64,000 bases of DNA, from positions 186,001 to 250,000 of the forward strand of contig NZ_FQXA01000006.1 in NCBI RefSeq assembly GCF_900129835.1, in the 5' to 3' direction. Below, one piece after another: positions 29,116 through 38,018 of the stretch. Position 1 is the first letter of the stretch, and every line of letters begins with the position of its first letter. The DNA comes from Stutzerimonas xanthomarina DSM 18231 (GTDB lineage Bacteria; Pseudomonadota; Gammaproteobacteria; Pseudomonadales; Pseudomonadaceae). A program made the translations under genes and the position numbers. The notes beneath the pieces are model-generated. The model saw only the letters and a program-made list of their open reading frames with translations. It was not told the origin of the DNA and ran no database searches.

Positions 29116-29337
29116 CTAACGGGTCGACACCGGATGGCTGCTGCCGGGATAGGGCCGCTCTTCTTCCAACGTCCCGTTACGATCGTAGACCTCGACCGAT
29201 GCGGTCTTGCCTTCCATCAAGCTGTCCAGGCCGGTGAACATTTCGTCTTTGGTGAGGGTCCGCAATACCGTTTCCTGAGACTGCTGATCGGTCAGCTCCC
29301 AGCCCATCGGGGTTGGATTCACGTGGTATTTGTCCAT
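29116..29337 (-). CDS. DUF2188 domain protein
   Basis: A 73-residue protein starting MDKYHVNPTPMGWELTDQQS. The pattern of YHV-N-P-x-GW at the N-terminus, a central helix (TKDEMFTGLDSLMEGK) and the strand SVEVYDRNGTLEEERPYP is that of the DUF2188 family. These are small soluble proteins of unknown role found in many bacteria. It stands on the minus strand after the small acidic gene; they are 117 bases apart and may share a transcript. Confidence 0.8.
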   Translation of the reverse strand: MDKYHVNPTPMGWELTDQQSQETVLRTLTKDEMFTGLDSLMEGKTASVEVYDRNGTLEEERPYPGSSHPVSTR

Positions 29338-29454
29338 GCTGTGCTCCTTCTATGAAATGCGCTCGGCCCGCTTTCTTGGCGTGGCCGGCAATCGATTGCA
29401 CCGCTTGACTTACCGACTCCCATACAGCGGGCGCGATAGACGAGCGTTAACGGG

Positions 29455-29607
29455 CTAGCCCCGATCGTCGTCACCGCCTTCGATTTCGCTATCGTCGAAG
29501 TCAGGGTCTTCGCCGGCTTCCTTCTCGCCAGCGTCGGTCATGGTGATGTCCGGCAGATCCTCGGCCGGCTCGTTCTGCTCACGCTGAGTCTGGTCGCTCT
29601 GGTTCAT
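29455..29607 (-). CDS. Small very acidic protein
   Basis: A 50-codon frame encoding MNQSDQTQREQNEPAEDLPD, then ITMTDAGEKEAGEDPDFDDS and EIEGGDDDRG. Roughly one residue in three is Asp or Glu, and the sequence looks intrinsically disordered. A GAGG ribosome site lies 7 bases upstream of the ATG and the frame stops at TAG. Such short acidic proteins occur near DUF2188-type genes in pseudomonads, but I cannot name this one. It could be a chance frame, although start, ribosome site and composition agree. Confidence 0.6.
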   Translation of the reverse strand: MNQSDQTQREQNEPAEDLPDITMTDAGEKEAGEDPDFDDSEIEGGDDDRG

Positions 29608-29809
29608 GGCTACCTCGTTGCATGGTTTCGAAGGGTCTAACCCATTGGAGCAACAGTCGGCCGACAGCGTTCGCCGGGCCCGGCACCGGTGGTCCGGTCA
29701 CTCATCGGCAGGCCAAAAGAATCCGTCGCCCTTTCCAACTTGCGATTGCAGCGACCCCAGTACTCCACCACACTGCCGACAATCCAACCTTTGACCGGAG
29801 CTGCCTGCC

Positions 29810-30202
29810 ATGCCTGCCACCCAAACCCCTTCACGCGACAGCATCCTGGCCAACCCGGATGCACTGAGCTGCACCATCTACCGCGCTCACGAAACGGACC
29901 CGGACGGTGAAGAGCGTGACATGGGCGACGCCCGGGTCATCATCACCGGGCAGTTCGAACCGCCGCAGGAGTGGGACGCCAAGGCGCGCACCGATTACTT
30001 CGACGGCATGCCCGAAGACGCCTTCTTCACTGCCGTTTTTGCCAGTGAACACGGCTCCGACTCCAAGGGCTATTTCACCGTCGATGCGGACGACTACGCG
30101 GCCGTGACTGAACAGGACGGCACCATCTCGATGTTCTATGTCTGCGAGCGCCTGGATGACGACACCTACGTCCTTTTGCGTGAGGAAGACGACGAAGAAT
30201 AA
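29810..30202 (+). CDS. Hypothetical acidic protein
   Basis: A 130-residue soluble acidic protein starting MPATQTPSRDSILANPDALS. It contains DARVIITGQFEPPQEWDAKA, FFTAVFASEHGSDSKGYFTV and an acidic tail (LLREEDDEE). It has no signal peptide or membrane segment. I do not recognise it; single-copy relatives in Pseudomonas are likely. The ATG has a weak upstream site. The gene is followed 150 bases later by the DUF445 gene on the same strand. Confidence 0.75.
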   Translation: MPATQTPSRDSILANPDALSCTIYRAHETDPDGEERDMGDARVIITGQFEPPQEWDAKARTDYFDGMPEDAFFTAVFASEHGSDSKGYFTVDADDYAAVTEQDGTISMFYVCERLDDDTYVLLREEDDEE

Positions 30203-30352
30203 GCGGCGCAGACTGCTCCGGATTAAACGCATCAAACCGGCCACTCGAACCCACCACCGTTCAACCGGGTCTGTGCTGTATGGGCAGACCTGTCGGCCAT
30301 CCGGCTGACTGCACCTTCGCGTCACCCTTCCGCCGCTACCAAGAGGAATCGC

Positions 30353-31618
30353 ATGAGCCCTCTGCAACGCCTCTGGCAATCTCCGGTTTCACGCATGAAG
30401 CTGGTTGCCGGCCTCCTGCTGCTGGTCGCCGCCTTGCTCTACATCATCGCGACCGCCCTGGAGCCGCGCCATCCGGCCTGGGGCTACCTTGCCTCATCCG
30501 CCGAAGCGGCTATGGTCGGCGCCATTGCCGACTGGTTCGCCGTCACCGCGCTGTTCCGCCATCCGCTCGGCCTGCCGATTCCGCATACGGCGATCATCCC
30601 GCGCAGCAAGGCGCGCATCGGGCAGAACCTATCGACTTTCATCACTACGCATTTTCTGTCCACACCACTGGTGCTGGCGAAACTGGACGCGCTGGATATC
30701 GGTGGACGCCTCGCCAACTGGCTGCGCCAACCGGCTAACGCCGAAGCGGTCGGCCGCCAGCTCACCGGCATGGCGCGGTTCGGCGTCGAATCTCTGCATG
30801 ACGAGCGAGTGCAGGCCTTCGTTCAGGCCAAGCTGATCAACCGCGCACGCAAGGTCGACCTCGCACCGGTTTGCGGGCAGGTGCTGGAAATGCTCACCCG
30901 CCAGGGCAAGCATCAGGCGATGCTCGATGAAGCGCTGACCAAAATCGATGCTCTGCTGCAGGACGACGAAACCCGCGCGCTGGTGGCCGATGCCATCACG
31001 GCCGAGGTACGCACCCTGCGCTATCTGGGCCTGGGCAAGGCGGTCGGCGGCTGGTCGGCGAACAAGTTCGTCGATGGCGTATCGGCGGTAATCGCCGAGG
31101 TCGCGGGCGATCCCGAACACCCACTGCGCGAGCGTTTCGACGAGCATGTCGGTGAATATATTGACCGGCTCAAGCATGACCCGGCCTATCGACTGGAAGT
31201 CGAGCGCATCGTTGCGCAGTTGCTGGAGCATCCGGCTACCACCGTCTATATCCAGACGCTGTGGCACGAGCTGACCGACTGGCTGCAGGCCGATCTGGAC
31301 CGTTCGGACTCGCGCATCGGCAAACGGATCGTCAAGCTGACCCAGGGCCTCGGCGACTCGCTGGCCGCCGATACCGCAATGCGCACCTGGATCAACGAAA
31401 AACTGATGGCGTCCGCGCCCGCGATGCTCGAGCGCTATCGCGGACAGATCGGCAAGTACATCGCCCAGCGCGTGGAAAACTGGGAAAGCCGCGAACTGGT
31501 CGAGCAGATGGAACAGAGCGTCGGCAAGGATCTGCAATACATCCGCATCAACGGCACCCTGGTCGGTGGTCTGGTCGGGTTGGTGCTGCACACGCTGACC
31601 CAGCTGGCCGTTGGGTAG
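30353..31618 (+). CDS. DUF445 family membrane-anchored protein (YjiN-like)
   Basis: A 421-residue protein of the DUF445/YjiN family. It has a TM segment near residues 17-36 (KLVAGLLLLVAALLYIIATA), the conserved AEAAMVGAIADWFAVTALFRHP block (about 51-72), a long helical cytoplasmic region, and a C-terminal hydrophobic hairpin (NGTLVGGLVGLVLHTLTQLA). The function is unknown; family members are linked to the envelope and cell shape only weakly. An AGAGGAAT ribosome site precedes the ATG. It is probably monocistronic. Confidence 0.9.
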   Translation: MSPLQRLWQSPVSRMKLVAGLLLLVAALLYIIATALEPRHPAWGYLASSAEAAMVGAIADWFAVTALFRHPLGLPIPHTAIIPRSKARIGQNLSTFITTHFLSTPLVLAKLDALDIGGRLANWLRQPANAEAVGRQLTGMARFGVESLHDERVQAFVQAKLINRARKVDLAPVCGQVLEMLTRQGKHQAMLDEALTKIDALLQDDETRALVADAITAEVRTLRYLGLGKAVGGWSANKFVDGVSAVIAEVAGDPEHPLRERFDEHVGEYIDRLKHDPAYRLEVERIVAQLLEHPATTVYIQTLWHELTDWLQADLDRSDSRIGKRIVKLTQGLGDSLAADTAMRTWINEKLMASAPAMLERYRGQIGKYIAQRVENWESRELVEQMEQSVGKDLQYIRINGTLVGGLVGLVLHTLTQLAVG

Positions 31619-31678
31619 CAGTCGACGAGGCAGAACCGATGTATCGCTCGGCGTGAACTTGATGAACGCCGCAGCCTG

Positions 31679-32338
31679 CTAGACGCCGAGCAAGCGCAGC
31701 TCTGCACTGATACGGCTCGCACTGGCGCCACCGGTCAGGGGCCGATCCCAGCGCAAGGTGGCAGGCCGGCCACTCATGTACCACAGGCGGTTGGCCAGTT
31801 GGTCGGCATCACGGGCGTCGTGGGTTACACAGATCATTGCCATCTGCGGCTGCGCATCCAGTAGCTGGACGATGAGCCCGCGCAGTTCGTCGGCACGATC
31901 CGGGTCCAGCGAGGCGAAGGGCTCATCGAGCAACAGCAGGTCCGGCTTGATCGCCAGGCTCCGCGCCAGCGCCGCGCGACGGGCCATGCCCAGCGACAGC
32001 TGATCGGGCAGACGGTGCCCGGCATCACACAGCCCCACCTCATTCAACAAACGATCGATATCGCCAGAAGATGCGCCGACCAGCGCCAGGTTCTGCCGCA
32101 CCGTGCGCCAGGGCAACAGGCGGTGCTCCTGAAACAGGTAGCCGACACGCACACCGGCACGCGGCCGAGCCATAGAACTGAGACGCGGATCGAGCCCGGC
32201 GATGGCGTTGAGCAGCGTGGTCTTGCCAACGCCGGACGGTCCCAGCAGGCAGATGCGATCACCCGCCCGCACCTGCACGTCGATTGCACCCAGCACCGGA
32301 TGGCCTGTCGCCGCACCGTCGATCCGCAGCTCAAGCAT
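31679..32338 (-). CDS. ABC transporter ATPase, nitrate/taurine type
   Basis: A 219-residue ATP-binding subunit. It has Walker A GPSGVGKTTLLN (residues about 33-44), a Q-loop FQEHRLLPWRT, the signature LSLGMARRAALARSLA, Walker B LLLLDEPFASLDPD and the H-loop VTHDARD. The Q-loop wording is typical of the SsuB/TauB/ThiZ group. It is the last gene of a three-gene unit and overlaps the permease by 8 bases. The signature has Met-Ala after LSLG where most have GQ, which is uncommon but occurs in this group. Confidence 0.9.
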   Translation of the reverse strand: MLELRIDGAATGHPVLGAIDVQVRAGDRICLLGPSGVGKTTLLNAIAGLDPRLSSMARPRAGVRVGYLFQEHRLLPWRTVRQNLALVGASSGDIDRLLNEVGLCDAGHRLPDQLSLGMARRAALARSLAIKPDLLLLDEPFASLDPDRADELRGLIVQLLDAQPQMAMICVTHDARDADQLANRLWYMSGRPATLRWDRPLTGGASASRISAELRLLGV

Positions 32339-33092
32339 GCGCTATTCCCGCCTCGCGCCAGGATGATGCGCGCCGTTCCAGCGGTTGCAGCGCAACCAGT
32401 TCGATCAGTTGCACCACCGCGATGAAGGCCAGGCTGTAGGCCAGGATGCTCGATACATCGAACACCTGAAAGGCCATGTGCAGCTGGAAGCCGACACCGT
32501 CGGAACGCCCGAGCAGCTCAACGACCAGAACGATCTTCCAGATCAGCGCCAGGCCGCCGCGGGTCGCCGCCATCAGATAGGGAAACAGCTGCGGCAGCCA
32601 GACGTTGGCCACCCGCTGCCAACGGTTGAAACCGTAGACCTGCGCCATCTGTTCCAGCTTGGGATCGAGGCTGCGCGCGCCTTCACGCACGGTCACCGCT
32701 ACATTCGGCACCTTATTGATCACCACCGCCAGCACCGCTGCCGCTTCCACCAGACCGAACCAGACATAGAGCAGGATGATGGTGACCAGTGCGGGGAGAT
32801 TGAGAAACAGCACCAGCAGCGGATCGAGCACTGCGTTGGCAAACCGCGAGCGGCCCATCCACACGCCCAGCAGCGCACCCAATGCCATCGCCAGGACAAA
32901 ACTGATCAGCACTCGACGCAGGGTAATCAGCAGGTGATGGGGCAGCTCGCCGCTCTGCGTGGCCAGCCAGAAGGTTTGCAGGACACTCGCTGGAGACGGC
33001 AGCAGCGGCGTACTGACGATCAACGCGACAACTGCCCAGAGCGCAACCACCAGCGGCAGCGCGATCCAGCAGGCCCAGCGCGAACCCTTCAT
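32331..33092 (-). CDS. ABC transporter permease, SsuC/TauC type
   Basis: A 253-residue inner-membrane permease with about six TM segments. The BPD-transp-1 domain is clear, with the EAA-like loop EGARSLDPKLEQMAQVYGFN and the stretch VWLPQLFPYLMAATRGGLAL (residues about 170-190). It pairs with the ATPase and binding protein on either side; its start overlaps the binding-protein stop by four bases (ATGA). The substrate is not evident: nitrate, sulfonate and thiamine-precursor systems share this architecture. Confidence 0.9.
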   Translation of the reverse strand: MKGSRWACWIALPLVVALWAVVALIVSTPLLPSPASVLQTFWLATQSGELPHHLLITLRRVLISFVLAMALGALLGVWMGRSRFANAVLDPLLVLFLNLPALVTIILLYVWFGLVEAAAVLAVVINKVPNVAVTVREGARSLDPKLEQMAQVYGFNRWQRVANVWLPQLFPYLMAATRGGLALIWKIVLVVELLGRSDGVGFQLHMAFQVFDVSSILAYSLAFIAVVQLIELVALQPLERRASSWREAGIAHA

Positions 33093-34099
33093 GGTTCGCT
33101 CTGGAACAGCGCGGCCGGCATCAGCTTCGCCGGCCTGGCACCGGTCAGCTCTAACAGCCGGTGCAGCGCGGTTATGCGCGCCTCGCCCAGAGGTTGCGGG
33201 ATGCCTTCGACGAAGCTGTCGCGCAGCGCGGCGAATACCGCCTCATCATCGGCGCGCATCAACGGACGAATCGCCTGCCAGTGGTCCGGTTCGGCAGCCA
33301 ACTGATCCTTGGTCTGGCGCAAGGCACTGGCGAAGCCCCGCAGCAGGGCGCCGTGCTCGCTGGCCCAGGAATCGGCAAACAGATAGCCGAGCACCGGCAG
33401 ATCGGAATCGAGATCCAGTGTGCTGACCAGATCGGCCAGTCTGAAGGCTGTGCGCACGCCGCCTTCGCCGCGCATGCGTGCGGAAAAATGCCAGAAGGTC
33501 AACAGTGCATCCACCTGACCGCGACGCAGCGCCTGGCTCAGCAACGGCGGCGCGGCGTACTGCACCGTCGCTTCGCGCGCCAGGTCGACGCCTTGCCCTG
33601 TCGCTACCTGTTGCAACAGCTGCCAGCCGAGCCCGTCCGGCCCACCCGCCACACCGATGCGCTTGCCGCGCAAGTCGGCCAAGGTGCGAATGTCACTGCC
33701 GTCGTTCACCAATAGTTCGCCGATCTGCGAAGAAAATGCGACGTAGCGAAAGGGCGTTCCGGCCTCGTAACGCGCCTGCGCCCAGAGCAGATCGCTGACC
33801 GCGCCGTCGACACTGCCGCTGCTCAGTGCTAGCCGCGACGCTGGCAGATCGGCCACCAACCGCACCTTCAATTCGAAACCGTTGCTCTTGTCGAGATGGT
33901 GGCGCTTGAGATGGTCGAGTTCCCAGTGCGAGGTGCCAAACTGCAACACGCTGAGGGTCAGCACTGGCAGGGGTTGCGCAGCACTTTGCGCCAGCGCGAA
34001 AAGCGGCAGCACGGCGATTAGAACCGCCGCAACGCAGCGACGCGCCACACCAAGGGTGCGGGCATGCAGGCAGGTGTGGAACCACGAAGTAGGCGTCAT
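33089..34099 (-). CDS. ABC transporter substrate-binding protein, SsuA/ThiY-like
   Basis: A 336-residue periplasmic binding protein of the NMT1/SsuA fold. A long N-terminus with a hydrophobic signal segment (RRCVAAVLIAVLPLFALAQS, residues about 20-39) is followed by LSVLQFGTSHWELDHLKRHH, SSGSVDGAVSDLLWAQARYE and LADLRGKRIGVAGGPDGLGW. The last two are the standard nitrate/sulfonate/taurine ligand-site blocks. The ligand is unknown. It is the first gene of the three-gene operon, with no other metabolic gene nearby to suggest a substrate. Confidence 0.88.
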   Translation of the reverse strand: MTPTSWFHTCLHARTLGVARRCVAAVLIAVLPLFALAQSAAQPLPVLTLSVLQFGTSHWELDHLKRHHLDKSNGFELKVRLVADLPASRLALSSGSVDGAVSDLLWAQARYEAGTPFRYVAFSSQIGELLVNDGSDIRTLADLRGKRIGVAGGPDGLGWQLLQQVATGQGVDLAREATVQYAAPPLLSQALRRGQVDALLTFWHFSARMRGEGGVRTAFRLADLVSTLDLDSDLPVLGYLFADSWASEHGALLRGFASALRQTKDQLAAEPDHWQAIRPLMRADDEAVFAALRDSFVEGIPQPLGEARITALHRLLELTGARPAKLMPAALFQSEP

Positions 34100-34213
34100 G
34101 CCTGCAGGGTACGAAGCCTCCGGGGCGCCACGAATAGTACTTTGGTGCCCCTTCGCTGCTGCGATGGTCGCGGCTGCGATACCCGTAGTCGCGACCGCGG
34201 CGCAGTCCGTGAA

Positions 34214-34672
34214 TCAGAGGTCCGGCTGAGCGGTTTTCTGTGCCAGCCGCTGCACCAGCCGGGCCTGCAGCTTTTCCAGCTCCGCCGGCTCGGCCTTGCC
34301 CGCCGCATGAATTGCCAAGCCTTCGCCGGCGTAACGCGGCACGATATGCACGTGGATGTGAAATACCGTCTGCCCTGCCGGCGCGCCGTTGAACTGCGCG
34401 ACCTGCACGCCATCGGGCTGCAACTCATCGACGATCACTTGACTGAGCGTTTGCACCACCGCCATCACTTTGCACAACGCCTCGGTATCTACATCGAGGA
34501 TGTTGCAGGCCGCCGACCGTTTGGGAATCACCAGAGCATGCCCGAAGGACTGCGGGAACAGATCGAGAAAGGCGAGCACATCGTCATCCTCGTAGAGCTT
34601 GTAACAAGGCGCATCGCCCCGAATGATCTGGGCAAAGATGTTATTTGGATCGTAGGGAGTGATCAGAGACAC
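34214..34672 (-). CDS. HIT family hydrolase
   Basis: A 152-residue histidine-triad nucleotide hydrolase. The catalytic motif HIHVHIVPRY lies near residues 104-113, and the N-terminal IFAQIIRGDAPCYKLYEDDD is typical of the HIT family (Hint/Fhit branch). These enzymes split nucleotide phosphoramidates or dinucleoside polyphosphates. The four-Cys zinc motif of some members is absent. The gene is alone and divergent from ccoN. Confidence 0.92.
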   Translation of the reverse strand: MSLITPYDPNNIFAQIIRGDAPCYKLYEDDDVLAFLDLFPQSFGHALVIPKRSAACNILDVDTEALCKVMAVVQTLSQVIVDELQPDGVQVAQFNGAPAGQTVFHIHVHIVPRYAGEGLAIHAAGKAEPAELEKLQARLVQRLAQKTAQPDL

Positions 34673-34887
34673 CGGCGTCGCTCCGTGGCGGACAGGGCTC
34701 TAAACCATAGCGGGAACGACGACGGCAGCCAATAAGGCAATCCGCTTGCCGGGCCGGTGTTCAGAGCCAGACCGTTCGCCAGCGAGCACACGCGGACCTC
34801 CGCTCGCGAATGGCTGGCAAGACAGCGCGTTGCTTTGGTGCCATAGGGTTCAGCCAAGCGCGACTGCACCTGTCGCACCTCTACAAA

Positions 34888-34902
34888 TGCAAAATTATTG
34901 CA
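34888..34902. promoter_or_regulatory. Palindrome TGCAA-N5-TTGCA
   Basis: TGCAAAATTATTGCA is a perfect 5-bp inverted repeat with an AT spacer, of operator size, about 170 bases before the orphan ccoN start. The binding protein is unknown. Confidence 0.4.
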
Positions 34903-34925
34903 CTTAATCCGCATTATTATTCTTT

Positions 34926-34960
34926 TGCATACACAATCGTCGAGTATCAGACTGTATGCA
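34926..34960. promoter_or_regulatory. Inverted repeat TGCATACA ... TGTATGCA
   Basis: A perfect 8-bp inverted repeat with a 19-base spacer, 24 bases downstream of the first palindrome and sharing the TGCA core. The wide spacing suits a dimeric or looping regulator better than a hairpin. No T-tract follows. Confidence 0.4.
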
Positions 34961-35071
34961 CTCCTCCCGCAACTCTGCAGTCTCGTAATAAAAGCCCCCG
35001 AAAGAGGTGGCTCGCGAAGACATGCATGCGGACAGCGGAATATCCCCCCTTGCGTGCAACTGGAATTATTC

Positions 35072-36520
35072 ATGTCCAACCTGATTGCCGCCGGCTCGGC
35101 CGGCGAAACCTACAACTACGGCATCGTTCGTCGGTTTACCCTGATGACCCTGGCATGGGGCATTCTCGGCATGGGCCTGGGCGTGTTCATCGCCGCTCAA
35201 CTGGTCTGGCCGCAGCTTAATTTCGATCTGCCCTGGACCAGCTTCGGGCGTATCAGGCCGTTGCACACCAATCTGGTGATCTTCGCCTTCGGCGGTAACG
35301 CATTGTTCGCCACATCCCTGTATGTCGTACAGCGAACCAGCCGGGTACGGCTGATCTCGGACGTGGTGGCCAGCTTTGTGTTCTGGGGCTGGCAGGCGGT
35401 GATTGTTGCCATGCTGATCACTTACCCGCTGGGCTACACCACCTCCAAGGAATACGCGGAGATGGAGTGGCCGATCGCATTGCTGGTCACTTTCGTATGG
35501 ATTGCTTACATATGGCTGTTCTTCGGCACCATTGCCAAGCGCAGGGTCAGCCATATCTATGTCGGTAACTGGTTTTACGGGGCGTTCATCATCGTCACGG
35601 CGATGGTGCACATCGTCAACCACATGCTGGTACCCGTCTCGCTGTTCAAGTCGTACCCGATCTATTCGGGCGCGACCGACGCCATGGTGCAGTGGTGGTA
35701 CGGTCACAGTGTGGTCGGCTTCATCCTTTCGGTGGGCTTCCTGGGGATGATGTATTACTTCGTGCCCAAACAGGCAGAACGGCCGATCTACTCCTACCGC
35801 CTGTCGATCGTGCATTTCTGGGCAATCATCAGCCTGTACATCTGGGCCGGCCCACATCATCTGCACTACACCGCGCTGCCTGAGTGGGCGCAGAGCCTGG
35901 GCATGGTGATGTCGATCATCCTCCTTGCGCCAAGCTGGGGCGGCATGATCAACGGCATGATGACCCTTTCTGGCGCCTGGCATAAATTGCGCACCGACCC
36001 GATCCTGCGCTTCCTCGTCGTCTCGCTGGCGTTCTACGGCATGTCGACGTTCGAGGGCCCGATGATGGCGATCAAGACCGTCAACGCGCTGTCCCACTAC
36101 ACCGATTGGACCATCGGCCACGTCCATGCTGGCGCCCTCGGCTGGGTGGCGATGATCAGCATCGGCACGCTGTACCACATGATTCCCAAGCTCTGGGGCC
36201 GCGAGCAGATGCACAGCGTCGGTCTGATCAACGCGCATTTCTGGCTGAGCACCATCGGAACCGTGCTCTATATTGCCTCGATGTGGGTCAACGGCATCAC
36301 CCAGGGCCTGATGTGGCGGGCGATCAACGAAGACGGCACGCTCACCTATTCCTTCGTCGAAGCACTGGAAGCCAGCCATCCGGGCTATCTGGTACGTCTC
36401 GCAGGCGGTGGCCTTTTCGCCTTTGGCATGCTGCTGATGGCATACAACACCTGGTGCACCGTGCGTGCTGGCACACGTAACGTGCAGGCTTCGATTTCCG
36501 ATCTGGCCGCAGCGAGGTAA
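35072..36520 (+). CDS. ccoN: Orphan cbb3-type cytochrome oxidase subunit I
   Basis: A 482-residue catalytic subunit of a cbb3 oxidase with about 12 TM segments. All metal ligands are present: His65 in [10 protein letters not shown] (low-spin heme), His in [10 protein letters not shown] (CuB), Tyr in [12 protein letters not shown], the His pair in [10 protein letters not shown], and HVH in [13 protein letters not shown] (both hemes). No ccoO or ccoP follows, so it is an orphan isoform like CcoN3/CcoN4 of P. aeruginosa, which swap into complexes made with CcoO/CcoP from complete operons. ATG 35072 was chosen because it precedes the protein-like start [17 protein letters not shown]. The next gene begins 3 bases after the stop. 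Confidence 0.95.
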   Translation: MSNLIAAGSAGETYNYGIVRRFTLMTLAWGILGMGLGVFIAAQLVWPQLNFDLPWTSFGRIRPLHTNLVIFAFGGNALFATSLYVVQRTSRVRLISDVVASFVFWGWQAVIVAMLITYPLGYTTSKEYAEMEWPIALLVTFVWIAYIWLFFGTIAKRRVSHIYVGNWFYGAFIIVTAMVHIVNHMLVPVSLFKSYPIYSGATDAMVQWWYGHSVVGFILSVGFLGMMYYFVPKQAERPIYSYRLSIVHFWAIISLYIWAGPHHLHYTALPEWAQSLGMVMSIILLAPSWGGMINGMMTLSGAWHKLRTDPILRFLVVSLAFYGMSTFEGPMMAIKTVNALSHYTDWTIGHVHAGALGWVAMISIGTLYHMIPKLWGREQMHSVGLINAHFWLSTIGTVLYIASMWVNGITQGLMWRAINEDGTLTYSFVEALEASHPGYLVRLAGGGLFAFGMLLMAYNTWCTVRAGTRNVQASISDLAAAR

Positions 36521-36523
36521 CCC

Positions 36524-36739
36524 ATGACACTGCTGATTGTCCTCACCACGATCACCCTGGTCTGCGCCGCACTCAGCCTTGGAAACCTGTCCAGTCAAGA
36601 CGCTGAGCAGGCCTCACTGCTGCCATTCGCCGACGATCCCGAGGCCGCCCGACAGATGACCACCGAAACCGGCCTGGTCTGCGAAACAGTGGTGCGGCCT
36701 GCCGAGGAGCCTGATCCCCCTTATACCTGGAAGGCTTGA
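36524..36739 (+). CDS. Small membrane protein paired with orphan CcoN (CcoQ-like place)
   Basis: A 71-residue protein starting MTLLIVLTTITLVCAALSLG, one N-terminal TM segment followed by an acidic soluble tail (SSQDAEQASLLPFADDPEAA) that ends PDPPYTWKA. Size and topology match CcoQ-type subunits, but the sequence is not a clear CcoQ. The 3-base gap to ccoN means co-translation. In P. aeruginosa the orphan ccoN4 is also followed or preceded by a small hypothetical (as I recall). A role in assembly or stability of the isoform is an inference. Confidence 0.75.
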   Translation: MTLLIVLTTITLVCAALSLGNLSSQDAEQASLLPFADDPEAARQMTTETGLVCETVVRPAEEPDPPYTWKA

Positions 36740-36740
36740 A

Positions 36741-36757
36741 CGCCTCGTACAGAGGCG
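36741..36757 (+). terminator. Short hairpin after the ccoN unit
   Basis: CGCCTC / GAGGCG with a 5-base loop lies 2 bases after the stop of the small membrane gene. No T-tract follows, so it is at best a weak terminator. Confidence 0.3.
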
Positions 36758-37020
36758 GGCATGCGCTTTGGCACCGCTGTCGGTAACGCCTATATGTCGG
36801 ACTGCGAGACGCCAGCGGTGCTGAAAACCAGGTGTCGAAGTGACACGGATCACGCCGCCGAAGTAGAGGTGCGGCATCCCAGGGACGCTTCCTCATTAGG
36901 CTCTGCACAAGTGCTCTCTGGCCAGCGCGTGACGGTATCGAAGCGCGGCTAGCGAAATGACCGCGTCACGCCGCACCCGCTATCCTCACCTTCCGATGTC
37001 TGTTTTGCGGAGAGAGCACC

Positions 37021-37725
37021 ATGCACGATCTGTCCACCTTCCCCATCACCCAGAAATGGCCCGCCAGCTACCCGGATCGCCTGCAGCTGTACTCGCTAAC
37101 CACGCCCAACGGGGTGAAGGCGTCGATCATGCTGGAGGAAACCGGTCTGCCCTACGAGGCGCACCTGGTCAGTTTCGAGAGCAACGACCAGCTCTCGGAA
37201 GAATTTCTCTCGCTGAACCCGAACAACAAGATCCCGGCGATCCTCGATCCCAACGGGCCGGACGGTGAGCCGCTGGCGCTGTTCGAGTCGGGGGCGATTC
37301 TGCTGTACCTGGCGGACAAGACCGGTCAGTTCATGCCCGAGGACGCCGCAGCCCGCTACGAGACGATTCAGTGGCTGATGTTCCAAATGGGCGGTATCGG
37401 GCCGATGTTCGGCCAACTGGGCTTCTTCAATATATTCGCCGGCAAGAATTACGAGGACAAGCGCCCGCTTGAGCGCTACGTCGCCGAAAGCCAGCGCCTG
37501 CTCGGCGTACTGGACAAGCGACTGGAGGGCCGCGAGTGGCTCATGGGCGGGCGCTACAGCATCGCCGATATCGCCACTTTCCCGTGGGTGCGCAATCTGG
37601 TGGGTTTCTACGAAGCGCGCGAACTGGTGGAGTTCGAACGGTTCGTCAACGTCCAGCGGGTGCTGGATGCCTTCGTCGCACGGCCTGCTGTGGCCAAGGG
37701 ACTGAATATTCCGTCACGCGACTGA
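37021..37725 (+). CDS. Glutathione S-transferase, YfcG/YghU-like (Nu class)
   Basis: A 234-residue GST. It has the N-terminal thioredoxin fold LQLYSLTTPNGVKASIMLEE (residues 22-41), where the Thr-Pro-Asn is the typical YfcG/Ure2p-like active-site segment, LNPNNKIPAILDPNGPDGEP with the cis-Pro, and FESGAILLYLADKTG for glutathione binding. The C-domain contains YSIADIATFPWVRN with the N-capping Asp. Nu-class GSTs have disulphide-bond reductase activity with bound glutathione. A GGAGAG site precedes the ATG. Confidence 0.93.
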   Translation: MHDLSTFPITQKWPASYPDRLQLYSLTTPNGVKASIMLEETGLPYEAHLVSFESNDQLSEEFLSLNPNNKIPAILDPNGPDGEPLALFESGAILLYLADKTGQFMPEDAAARYETIQWLMFQMGGIGPMFGQLGFFNIFAGKNYEDKRPLERYVAESQRLLGVLDKRLEGREWLMGGRYSIADIATFPWVRNLVGFYEARELVEFERFVNVQRVLDAFVARPAVAKGLNIPSRD

Positions 37726-37738
37726 GCGTAGGTATGGG

Positions 37739-37758
37739 AGCGCTGCTCACCCAGCGCT
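37739..37758 (+). terminator. Hairpin after the GST gene
   Basis: AGCGCTG / CAGCGCT with a 6-base loop lies 13 bases after the stop codon. No T-run follows closely; it may work with Rho or as an RNA stabiliser. Confidence 0.35.
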
Positions 37759-38018
37759 TCACCCTAGAAAAAGTGCGCAAGCACATCCAGCGCCACAGAG
37801 TTCGCAGTCGGCTTTCCGAAGTCGTGACGATCGAGCGTCTCGGCTCGCAACTACAGATAGCTGATCACCCAAAGGCCCTCCGGCGAGGCTCGTCGACTAA
37901 TAAAAAGTCGCACCCCGTTGTCGATTCTCGCCTCGCCCGCTCGACCAATGTCAGAGCCGGCGGAAATTCCTGCAGATCCGTCTAGGCTGACTCTCCCATT
38001 CGATGAAGGAGCCAGGCG

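Larger units (their letters stand above)
34673..35071. promoter_or_regulatory. AT-rich control region upstream of orphan ccoN
   Basis: This 399-base gap between HIT and ccoN holds a distinctly AT-rich patch (about 34880-34965) with two sets of inverted repeats, described separately. I found no TTGAT-N4-ATCAA ANR site here, unlike many cbb3 operons. No small gene is evident. Confidence 0.5.

Noticed and set aside
34673-35071. ANR site upstream of the orphan ccoN
   Set aside because: No TTGAT-N4-ATCAA or one-mismatch version was seen; the palindromes there have a different core.
35066-36598. Long open frame (510 codons) on the minus strand
   Set aside because: Antisense to ccoN; composition rich in His, Arg, Asp and Gln with no hydrophobic core, a shadow of the real gene.
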